Below, one piece after another: positions 18,824 to 23,957 of a stretch of 23,957 bases of DNA; within the stretch, counting starts at the first letter, position 1; each line of letters starts with the position of its first letter. The stretch comes from a virus. A model generated the notes under the pieces. That model saw only the letters and a program-made list of their open reading frames with translations. It was not told the DNA's origin and made no database searches. Made by a program: the position numbers and the translations under genes. The DNA lies in IMG/VR virus record IMGVR_UViG_3300038825_000861, positions 1 to 23,957 of that record; one strand, given 5' to 3'.

Positions 18824-19001
18824 GCGGCTGGAAGCTAGAGAGCGCCAAAATCAAAAAGAGTTAGCATCGCGTAAACGCGCACGGCGAACAGGCGGAAACA
18901 GGTTGCTTTTGGCAAACCGTGACAATCCGTTTATGGGCGTGCCACCGCAACAAACGCTTGGCCCAACCTATAGCCGCTCAAGGGCCGGAATAAACGTCTG
19001 A
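18723..19001 (+). CDS. Small charged virion-assembly protein
   Basis: 92 residues. 'MGGLVTGLF' start, a long charged helix ('RAQREQDERLEARERQNQKE'), then 'RRTGGNRLLLANRDNPFMG' are typical of a small protein encoded just before the connector in T7-like and marine podoviruses; role unknown. It overlaps the gp13-like frame by 101 bases, and its last base is the first of the connector ATG. The spacing before the ATG is AT-rich (GGTTTAAAA). Confidence 0.72.
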   Translation: MGGLVTGLFSTPEVATALPGPDPEMERAQREQDERLEARERQNQKELASRKRARRTGGNRLLLANRDNPFMGVPPQQTLGPTYSRSRAGINV

Positions 19002-20566
19002 TGAAGATGTCGGCGGGCATGTTGACCAAGCGGTATAACGCTGCTTGGTCACGAAAAGAGAATTGGCGCAATCTCTATGAGCAGTGCTATCAGTATGCTT
19101 TGCCGCAACGCAACCTCTATGATGGCTATTGGGAAGACGGTCAATCCGGGCGTGTAAAGAACCTACAGGTTTTTGATTCTACTGCCGTCCATGGCGTACA
19201 GCGTTTTGCTAACCGCTTACAATCGGGTTTATTCCCGCCTGATAAAAGCTGGATGGAGTTGTTTCCTGGCACTGACATTCCGCCAGAAAGCCAGCAAGAA
19301 GTTCGCCAGGGCTTGCAAGTTATTTCGCAAAAGTTCTTTAGCATTTTGCGGCAGACCAATTTCGATCTTGCCATGGGCGAGTTTCTTTTAGACCTAAGTG
19401 TCGGTACCGGGATCATGCTTGTGCAACCCGGAGATGATTTACAACCGATACGGTTTCAGTCAATTCCGCAATACCTCGTAGCGCTTGAGGAAGGCCCGCA
19501 AGGCACTGTTGAGAACGTGTACCGCAAGATGCGCGTTGCAGCGGAAAACATTAAAGTGATTTGGCCTGACGCAAATCTACCCGCTGTTCTTGAAAGAAAG
19601 ATCGTAGACGCACCGCAAGAAATGATAAACTTGCAAGAGTCTACTATCCTCAACGTCAATGATGGCGGATATGGATATTACGTTTGTTATAAATCTAGCG
19701 ACAACGAATCGTCCATGTTGGTCTACCGTGAACTGACAATATCACCGTGGATCGTTTCAAGATTTAGTAAGGTTGCCGGTGAGGTTATGGGCAGAGGCCC
19801 GGTTGTTTCTGCGCTTGGTGACATATTGACGTTAAACAAAGCTGTGGAGTTGTTGCTTAAAAACGCCAGTCTCAACATTAGCGGCGTTTACACGGCTGTA
19901 GACGATGGTGTTCTCAACCCGCAGACGATCCGTATTGTGCCGGGTGCCGTCATTCCTGTGGCGTCGAACGGCGGTGCGCGGGGATCATCCTTGCAACCGT
20001 TGCAACGCGCTGGCGATCTACAATTGACACAGATTGTTTTGCAAGATTTACGCATGAACATTAAGCGCACGCTGCTTGATGACTCGCTGCCGCCTGACAA
20101 CATGAGCGCCCGCAGCGCTACCGAAATTGTGGAACGGATGCGTGAGCTTGCAACTAACTTGGGGTCAGCTTTCGGCAGATTGATAACGGAAACCATGGTG
20201 CCGTTAGTCCGCCGGTCAATGTACATTATGAACGAGGCGGGCTTAATTGCATTACCGTTGCGGGTGAACGGGCTAGAGGTGCGTGTCGTTCCGGTTAGCC
20301 CGTTAGCCAAAGCCCAACACTTGGATGACATTCAAGACGCCATGCAGTGGGCGCAGATTAGTTCGAGCCTTGGCCCGATAGCGCAAAGCACGATCAAAGC
20401 AGATGCGGTTGCCGACTATGTTGCAGACAAGCTGGGCGTGCCGACAAGTCTGCGGACCAGCGATGAGGAACGCCAAGAAGTTGAACAACAAATGATGCAG
20501 ATGATGCAGCAATCTCAAGGGGGACAAGCCCCGCCTGAGCAAGCTGCGCCGGAACAACCTGTTTAA
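19001..20566 (+). CDS. Portal / head-tail connector protein, T7 gp8 type
   Basis: 521 residues. 'QVFDSTAVHGVQRFANRLQS', 'GLFPPDKSWMELFPG', 'YRELTISPWIVSRFSKVAGE', 'MGRGPVVSALGDILTLNKAV' and 'SARSATEIVERMRE' are diagnostic of Head-tail_con (PF12236). It forms the dodecameric portal for packaging and tail attachment, and places the phage among podoviruses. The C-terminus is Gln/Met- and Pro-rich (about 490-521). Its TAA stop lies inside a GTTTAAAC site, and GAGGAG after the stop serves the next gene. Confidence 0.93.
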   Translation: MKMSAGMLTKRYNAAWSRKENWRNLYEQCYQYALPQRNLYDGYWEDGQSGRVKNLQVFDSTAVHGVQRFANRLQSGLFPPDKSWMELFPGTDIPPESQQEVRQGLQVISQKFFSILRQTNFDLAMGEFLLDLSVGTGIMLVQPGDDLQPIRFQSIPQYLVALEEGPQGTVENVYRKMRVAAENIKVIWPDANLPAVLERKIVDAPQEMINLQESTILNVNDGGYGYYVCYKSSDNESSMLVYRELTISPWIVSRFSKVAGEVMGRGPVVSALGDILTLNKAVELLLKNASLNISGVYTAVDDGVLNPQTIRIVPGAVIPVASNGGARGSSLQPLQRAGDLQLTQIVLQDLRMNIKRTLLDDSLPPDNMSARSATEIVERMRELATNLGSAFGRLITETMVPLVRRSMYIMNEAGLIALPLRVNGLEVRVVPVSPLAKAQHLDDIQDAMQWAQISSSLGPIAQSTIKADAVADYVADKLGVPTSLRTSDEERQEVEQQMMQMMQQSQGGQAPPEQAAPEQPV

Positions 20567-20568
20567 AC
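20561..20568. repeat. GTTTAAAC site 13
   Basis: Contains the last codon (Val) and TAA stop of the portal gene; flanked t..g. Confidence 0.9.
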
Positions 20569-20580
20569 GAGGAGATTGGT

Positions 20581-20703
20581 ATGCCAAGCGTTGGTGGAAA
20601 AAAATTTAGTTACGGCAAAAAAGGCATGGCGGCGGCGAAGAAAGCTAGCGCCAAGTCAGGCAAGCCAATGAAAATGGCGAAGCCGCGTAAAGGTAAAAAG
20701 TAA
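20581..20703 (+). CDS. 40-residue Lys-rich basic protein
   Basis: ATG 20581 follows GAGGAG (20569-20574), and the stop shares TAATG with the next gene. Starts MPSVGGKKFSYGKKGMAAAK; about one third of residues are Lys, with no acidic residues. Similar tiny basic proteins occur after the portal in many podoviruses. It may bind DNA or the inner capsid. It is the first of three such genes in a row. Confidence 0.72.
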   Translation: MPSVGGKKFSYGKKGMAAAKKASAKSGKPMKMAKPRKGKK

Positions 20704-20954
20704 TGGCAACGCCAGCGAAAGGGAAGGCGCGTGTCAAAGTAACAAGCAGTGGCAAGCGTGTTTCCTACGGTCAAGCTGGCAAAGCTAAAGGTGGCGGGCC
20801 GCGTGTTCGTCCTGGCACATCGAAGGGCAATGCTTATTGCGCCCGTAGTGCAGGGCAAATGAAGAAGCATCCATCCGCAGCAAAAAATCCTAACAGTCCA
20901 TTACGTCTGTCGCGCAAACGCTGGAAATGTTCTGGCAAAACATCAAGGAAATAG
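20703..20954 (+). CDS. 83-residue basic conserved podovirus protein
   Basis: The C-terminal block 'SKGNAYCARSAGQMKKHPSA', 'AKNPNSPLRLSRKRWKCSGK' is strongly conserved in podoviruses; two Cys residues (46 and 76) flank it. Very basic, lacking acidic residues. It is coupled by TAATG to the previous gene. The invariant NPNSPLRLSRKRWKC motif suggests a structural role, possibly nucleic-acid binding; function is not known. Confidence 0.8.
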   Translation: MATPAKGKARVKVTSSGKRVSYGQAGKAKGGGPRVRPGTSKGNAYCARSAGQMKKHPSAAKNPNSPLRLSRKRWKCSGKTSRK

Positions 20955-20956
20955 GT

Positions 20957-21106
20957 ATGGCGAAGCCCGGTTTATATTCTAACATTCATAAGAAGCGAGC
21001 CAGGATTAAGGCCGGTTCTGGTGAGCGCATGAGAAAACCCGGCAGTAAAGGAGCGCCAACTGCAAAGGCGTTTAAACGTTCCGCTAAAACTGCAAAGAAA
21101 AAGTAA
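20957..21106 (+). CDS. 49-residue basic conserved podovirus protein
   Basis: Sequence begins MAKPGLYSNIHKKRARIKAG and continues 'SGERMRKPGSKGAPTAKAFK'. The 'GLYxNIxxKRxRIxAGSGExM' and 'KPGSKGAPT' motifs are conserved in a tiny protein encoded before the scaffold in many T7-like and marine podoviruses. Function unknown. AGG stands 3 bases before the ATG; TAATG couples it to the next gene. GTTTAAAC encodes 'AFKR'. Confidence 0.8.
   Translation: MAKPGLYSNIHKKRARIKAGSGERMRKPGSKGAPTAKAFKRSAKTAKKK
21070..21077. repeat. GTTTAAAC site 14
   Basis: In the 49-residue basic gene, full CGTTTAAACG; read as Phe-Lys-Arg. No further copy to the right edge. Confidence 0.9.
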
Positions 21107-21393
21107 TGGCAGAAATCATCGATATTAATACGGATGGATGGGAAGGCGTAAACGCGCAAAGCCCGTTGCCAGAGGAAGAAGGCGAAGGGTTCCAAGCAGA
21201 ACTTGATCGGTCCATTGCCCGGATTATGGAAAGTGATGATGGGCGGGTAATGATTGATTGGCTGTGCGGGGCATTCTTGCATCAACCAACATGGGCACCG
21301 GGATACTCCACAGACTTTGGATTTTTCCGCGAAGGTCAAAACACACTAATTCGTGAAATTTTATTAAGAAGTGAGAGAGCAAAGAATGGCTGA
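21106..21393 (+). CDS. Bbp19-like small phage protein
   Basis: 95 residues. An acidic N-terminus (1-32) is followed by 'SDDGRVMIDWLCGAFLHQPT' and 'FFREGQNTLIREILL', the pattern of the Bbp19-like family found between portal and scaffold genes in podoviruses. A helical capsid-assembly role is inferred from position. The stop overlaps the scaffold start. Confidence 0.75.
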   Translation: MAEIIDINTDGWEGVNAQSPLPEEEGEGFQAELDRSIARIMESDDGRVMIDWLCGAFLHQPTWAPGYSTDFGFFREGQNTLIREILLRSERAKNG

Positions 21394-22207
21394 AGAAAAC
21401 GCTGAGGTAAGCGAAACTGCGGAAGCAGCACCAGAGCCAGAAGCGGGCCTGTTAGACAACGTTGAAACACCTAATCCCGATGCCGCTGAAGCGGCAGAAG
21501 ACGATGAGATAGATCACCGTGAACCGGGCGGCGATGGAGAAAAGCCGGAATGGTTGCCGGATAGATTTTGGGATTCAGATAGCGGCGAAGCCGATTACGA
21601 GGGCTTGGCGAAAAGCCAACAGGAACTTTATAAGAAACTCCGCAACGGAAAGCATCAAGTGCCGGAAGGCGGCGAGTATGATATACGTTTTGTTAATGAG
21701 AGAATTGCAGATGACGATGAACTTCTGGGTAAGTTCAAAGAGGTCGCTGCCGACAGAGGGTTGTCGCAAGACGATTTTGAAAAGATTGTTGGGCTGGTTA
21801 TGGAAACGATGCCGGAAGATGTGGGAGAACCGGAACAGAAGTTTGACCGCGAAGCAGAGTTTGCAAAGCTAGGCCCGAATGGTGAGAACATCGTCAACGG
21901 TGTAGTCAAGTGGGCAGAGGGGCTTGTGAACAACGGAGCTTGGACCGCAGAGGATTTTGACGAATTTAAATTTATGGGCGGCACGGCTTCCGGCATTCGT
22001 GCGCTAAACCGGTTGCGCCAATACTACGGCGAGAAAACTATTCCCGTTGATGCAACGCCTGATTCAGAAGCGATGCCGACAGAAGAAGAATTGCAAGCCA
22101 TGGTCGCTGATCCGCAATACAACAAAGACCCATCGTTCCGGCGCAAGGTTGCAGACCAGTTTGTCAAAAAATATGGCTCGGACCCTAACAGTCCGCAAAT
22201 TATGTAA
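21386..22207 (+). CDS. Capsid scaffolding protein
   Basis: 273 residues from ATG 21386 (GTG 21371 is an in-frame alternative). Highly acidic, low-complexity N-terminus rich in Glu/Ala; 'GEKPEWLPDRFWD' and 'YEGLAKSQQELYKKLRNGKH' are typical of podovirus scaffolds; the rest is helical, with 'FRRKVADQFVKKYG' as a basic C-terminal helix that would bind capsid subunits. It directs prohead assembly and then leaves. A strong terminator follows (22242-22267). Confidence 0.82.
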   Translation: MAEENAEVSETAEAAPEPEAGLLDNVETPNPDAAEAAEDDEIDHREPGGDGEKPEWLPDRFWDSDSGEADYEGLAKSQQELYKKLRNGKHQVPEGGEYDIRFVNERIADDDELLGKFKEVAADRGLSQDDFEKIVGLVMETMPEDVGEPEQKFDREAEFAKLGPNGENIVNGVVKWAEGLVNNGAWTAEDFDEFKFMGGTASGIRALNRLRQYYGEKTIPVDATPDSEAMPTEEELQAMVADPQYNKDPSFRRKVADQFVKKYGSDPNSPQIM

Positions 22208-22241
22208 CTACCTCCCTGTACGTTAACCTCCTAGACTCTCC

Positions 22242-22267
22242 CCCCCGCTACGGCGGGGGTTTTTTTG
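22242..22267 (+). terminator. Rho-independent terminator after the scaffold gene
   Basis: A perfect 7-bp stem, CCCCCGC paired with GCGGGGG, closes a TACG (UNCG-class) tetraloop and is followed by a run of eight T residues (22260-22266 plus adjacent). It ends transcription from the packaging/head genes before the capsid gene. The capsid therefore needs its own promoter, which is seen at 23019-23048. Confidence 0.9.
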
Positions 22268-22281
22268 TCTATAAGCTAAAT
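22245..22281 (+). repeat. Direct repeat copy 1 (terminator plus GTCTATAAGCTAAAT)
   Basis: 37 bases covering the terminator stem, U-tract and GTCTATAAGCTAAAT. They match 34 of 37 positions in copy 2 at 22967-23003. The identity beyond the U-tract indicates duplication of the same DNA and not two independent hairpins. The copies bracket a leftward gene. Confidence 0.85.
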
Positions 22282-22337
22282 ATTGATTGTAAATAGGAAA
22301 CCGTGCTACCGTAGCGAGGTTAAGAAAAGTTACTTAG

Positions 22338-22367
22338 AGGCGTCTAGGGTTGCAGCCCTGGGCGCTT
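22338..22367. terminator. 12-pair stem-loop at the 3' end of the leftward moron
   Basis: AGGCGTCTAGGG pairs with CCCTGGGCGCTT around a TTGCAG loop (three G-U pairs when read rightward, mismatches when read leftward). CTTTATT follows on the plus strand. It abuts the stop of the gene at 22370-22729. It is probably a weak rightward terminator or a 3'-end structure for the leftward message. Confidence 0.5.
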
Positions 22368-22369
22368 CT

Positions 22370-22729
22370 TTATTGAGAGGCCAGAACAGCCTGCTTTAGC
22401 TTACGGCGAAAGGCATCGCCGGTTGCACGTTGGTTCTTTCTGAGCGGAGGCATCTGAACAGAAATTTCCTCAAGCTCAAAAAGATGTTCACCACCGTCCT
22501 CGGTGTCGGCCCAAATACCTTTGCCGGGTCCGAATTGAACTTTGTCAAATCCGGTGATCTCAGCAAGGTAGCCTTTGATCTCTTGATTGAAGACATCATA
22601 CATGCTGCCCCAATCACTTGTGAAATATCGAAAGGCCATAAGGACCGCTTCACTCCGATTTTCATGGCGACCATATGAGCCACCCGTCATCATCGGAATG
22701 TAGCAAAGGAAGTCTTTTGAGTTAGCCAT
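22370..22729 (-). CDS. Moron-like unknown protein, opposite to the head operon
   Basis: 119 residues from ATG 22729 with AAAGGAAAA upstream. 'KDFLCYIPMMTGGSYGRHEN', 'RSEAVLMAFRYFTSDWGSMY', 'FELEEISVQM' and a basic C-terminal helix; a mixed alpha/beta protein with no family recognised. It is the only leftward gene in the head region, has its own extended -10 promoter (22821-22829), and is flanked by terminators and by a 37-base direct repeat. That is the classic moron layout, so expression from a prophage is plausible. Function unknown. Confidence 0.68.
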   Translation of the reverse strand: MANSKDFLCYIPMMTGGSYGRHENRSEAVLMAFRYFTSDWGSMYDVFNQEIKGYLAEITGFDKVQFGPGKGIWADTEDGGEHLFELEEISVQMPPLRKNQRATGDAFRRKLKQAVLASQ

Positions 22730-22820
22730 GGCATTTTCCTTTCATGGCGAAGGCCACGGCGACACGGTTACCTATTCACAATGTAAAATAGCGGCGGGCT
22801 TTTCCCCGCGTTGTTGACCT

Positions 22821-22829
22821 ATTATAACA
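22821..22829 (-). promoter_or_regulatory. Extended -10 promoter for the moron gene
   Basis: The minus strand reads TGTTATAAT, a consensus extended -10 (TGnTATAAT). No good -35 lies 16-18 bases upstream, which extended -10 promoters tolerate. The predicted transcript starts near 22814, about 85 bases before ATG 22729. Confidence 0.6.
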
Positions 22830-22856
22830 CACGCATTTTTCAAAAATGGCTGAAAG

Positions 22857-22878
22857 CCCCAGAAACGCTGGGTTTTTT
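22857..22878 (+). terminator. Second rightward terminator
   Basis: CCCAG pairs with CTGGG around AAACG and is followed by six T residues (22873-22878). The stem is short but fits an intrinsic terminator. It lies upstream of the moron promoter and would stop rightward read-through into the capsid promoter region. Confidence 0.6.
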
Positions 22879-22966
22879 GAGAGTCGAAAAATTAAGTCAC
22901 TGAATTAAAACGCTTACTTATCATTTCATTTTGAAAAAAAACGCTTTTTTGGATTTTTCGGAATTA

Positions 22967-23003
22967 CCGCTACGGCGGAAGGTTTTTTGTCTATAAGCTA
23001 AAT
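22967..23003 (+). repeat. Direct repeat copy 2 (degenerate terminator plus GTCTATAAGCTAAAT)
   Basis: 34 of 37 bases match copy 1, 722 bases upstream. The stem is only CCGC/GGCGG with the same TACG loop because two G became A, so this copy is a weaker terminator. It sits 15 bases before the TTGACA box of the capsid promoter. Confidence 0.85.
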
Positions 23004-23018
23004 GATGCGTTAAGAAAC

Positions 23019-23048
23019 TTGACAGATAACACAATATGCGAATATACA
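23019..23048 (+). promoter_or_regulatory. Sigma-70-type promoter for the major capsid gene
   Basis: TTGACA (23019-23024), an 18-base spacer and TATACA (23043-23048). The start would be near 23055, giving a leader of about 115 bases. Being downstream of three terminator-like hairpins, it is the likely source of capsid mRNA and suggests use of host RNA polymerase. No phage RNA polymerase gene is in the window. Confidence 0.72.
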
Positions 23049-23117
23049 CGAAATGACCCTACCCTCTTTTGAGGTCGGTCTGTTCCGGGCGGAAGCCTAG
23101 GCACAGCCGGACCAGCC

Positions 23118-23162
23118 GGTCCCTACACTGATGCCGATAGTTTTTCATCAATGTAAGGGACC
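23118..23162 (+). promoter_or_regulatory. Long leader hairpin covering the capsid ribosome-binding site
   Basis: GGTCCCT-ACA-c-TGATG pairs with CATCA-a-TGT-a-AGGGACC: 15 pairs with one mismatch and one bulge, loop 23134-23145. The 3' arm includes AAGGGA (23155-23160), the only good SD for ATG 23169. A competing small hairpin GGACC(agcc)GGTCC at 23109-23122 uses the same 5' arm. It may be an RNase III site or an SD-sequestering switch. Confidence 0.65.
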
Positions 23163-23168
23163 AGTAAA

Positions 23169-23957
23169 ATGGCAACTTCTCTATCGACCAACTTTACAAA
23201 GCTCTTTGAAGCTGAAGTAAAGCAAGCCTATCAAGGCGAGAGGAAGCTGGCTGGAACTACGCGCACGCGAACGGGTGTTGTAGGGTCCACTGTCCAATTT
23301 CCTAAAATGGCTAAAGCACAAGCGCAACTGCATGTGCCACAGTCGGAAGTCACCGCGCTTAATGTTACTCACAGCAACGTAACCGCGACTCTCAGCGATT
23401 ACGCCGCACCGGAGTACACCAGCATATTTGACCAGCAAAAGGTCAACTATGACGAGCGCCGTGAACTCGTTGAAACTCTTGGCAAGGCTATAGGACGCCG
23501 CGCTGACCAGATCATTCTCGACGCTTTGGCGAACTCAAGCTCATCGCTGACGGTTGCCAATTCAATCGGCGGATCAAACACCAACATCAACGTTGCGAAG
23601 GTGTTGGAAGCTGCCCGGTTGTTGAACGCCAAGAATGTTCCGGCAACGGATCGTTACATGGCAATTTCGGCGGATGGTCTTTCGGCCCTTCTGGCGGAAG
23701 AAAAAGCCGCATCGCAAGACTACGTTCTCCACAAAGCCATGACTGATGGGAAAATCGACAACTTCCTTGGTTTCTCCATGTTGATGATTGGTGACATGGA
23801 CGAAGGTGGACTTGCCATTGATGGCTCCAGTGACCGCACATGCTTTGCTTGGCACAAAGACAGTGTCGGCTATGCGGAGGGGATTTCGATGAAAACCGAA
23901 ATCAATTATGTGCCAGAGCGGGTCAGCTACCTCACCAACGTAATTCTTTCTGCCGGG
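23169..23957 (+). CDS. Major capsid protein (partial, runs off the window)
   Basis: 263 residues are visible with no stop. It starts MATSLSTNFTKLFEAEVKQA; 'VGSTVQFPKMAKAQAQLHVP', 'YTSIFDQQKVNYDERRELVE', 'RYMAISADGLSALLAEEKAA' and 'NFLGFSMLMIGDMDEGGLAI' fit the podovirus HK97-fold capsid family (Phage_capsid_2 type). The E-loop, spine and P-domain segments appear in order; the end is missing. Position after the scaffold fits. SD AAGGGA stands 8 bases before the ATG inside a leader hairpin. Confidence 0.88.
   Translation, partial: MATSLSTNFTKLFEAEVKQAYQGERKLAGTTRTRTGVVGSTVQFPKMAKAQAQLHVPQSEVTALNVTHSNVTATLSDYAAPEYTSIFDQQKVNYDERRELVETLGKAIGRRADQIILDALANSSSSLTVANSIGGSNTNINVAKVLEAARLLNAKNVPATDRYMAISADGLSALLAEEKAASQDYVLHKAMTDGKIDNFLGFSMLMIGDMDEGGLAIDGSSDRTCFAWHKDSVGYAEGISMKTEINYVPERVSYLTNVILSAG

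Larger units (their letters stand above)
22730..23168. other. 439-base spacer between moron and capsid gene
   Basis: No gene is seen. From left to right it holds a small hairpin GCGGG/CCCGC (22793-22808 region), a leftward extended -10 promoter, the palindrome CATTTTTCAAAAATG (22834-22848), a rightward terminator (22857-22878), an A/T-rich tract with AAAAAACGCTTTTTT symmetry, repeat copy 2 with its weak hairpin, the capsid promoter and a structured leader. It separates late head transcription into two units. Confidence 0.7.

Noticed and set aside
19888-20331. Leftward 147-codon frame opposite the portal
   Set aside because: Pure antisense shadow of a well-conserved portal region; Ser/Arg-rich without SD.
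3500-21077. GTTTAAAC as cloning linker or assembly artefact (it is the target of 8-base cutter PmeI)
   Set aside because: Several copies sit in frame inside conserved motifs, for example the endolysin NENQF block and the 49-residue podovirus protein, without disturbing the genes.
3500-21077. GTTTAAAC as CtrA binding sites
   Set aside because: CtrA sites are TTAA-N7-TTAA; the copies seen are single TTTAAA cores with no second half-site.
22296-22316. GCTAC-C-GTAGC as hairpin or part of a tRNA
   Set aside because: The loop is one base, so it cannot fold as a hairpin; no cloverleaf could be drawn in 22282-22369.

Overview
The window is about half of the genome of a tailed phage with a T7-like (podovirus) head. 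Signatures are a T7 gp8-like head-tail connector, a gp13-like acyltransferase-fold virion protein, a Bbp19-like protein, a scaffold, and a major capsid protein cut by the right edge. A serine recombinase, divergent operons and several small DNA-binding proteins suggest a temperate or once-temperate phage. The 3-TM holin of the gene-transfer-agent type, the MT-A70 methylase, the DUF1376 replication protein and several small conserved phage families are common in phages of Alphaproteobacteria. That host is an inference. No tRNA, rRNA, CRISPR array or insertion sequence was seen.

Layout. (1) 1-3711, rightward: tail and virion-associated genes, then a lysis cassette (coiled-coil membrane protein, lipoprotein, 18-residue membrane peptide, holin, GH24 endolysin). 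(2) 3553-12009, leftward: an early region. Its distal part is an ATGA-coupled recombination operon (31-residue membrane peptide, YqaJ/lambda-type exonuclease, winged-helix protein, ERF annealing protein, LexA-like DNA-binding domain, and a terminase-small-subunit-like HTH protein whose end is antisense to the endolysin). Its proximal part holds a serine recombinase and a string of small unknown genes separated by repeated hairpins and repeated ribosome-binding modules, including a SprT-like metallopeptidase. (3) 12010-12122: divergent control region. (4) 12123-16201, rightward: replication and DNA metabolism (HTH replication protein, RHH regulator, RusA resolvase, MT-A70 methylase, two small zinc-ribbon proteins, DUF1376 protein, helicase-loader-like protein). 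(5) 16201-23957, rightward: packaging and head (small terminase lacking an obvious HTH, large terminase, gp13-like, connector, three tiny basic proteins, Bbp19-like, scaffold, capsid). A leftward moron with its own promoter and a duplicated flanking terminator sits between scaffold and capsid.

Most striking signal: the 8-bp palindrome GTTTAAAC occurs 14 times between 3500 and 21077, where well under one copy is expected by chance. It lies inside genes in different reading frames, at a stop codon and in intergenic spacers, with extended consensus CGTTTAAACG, so it looks like a DNA-level element. Other leads are the apparent split of the small terminase into two distant genes, a family of intergenic stem-loops in the small-gene region, and a long hairpin over the capsid ribosome-binding site.
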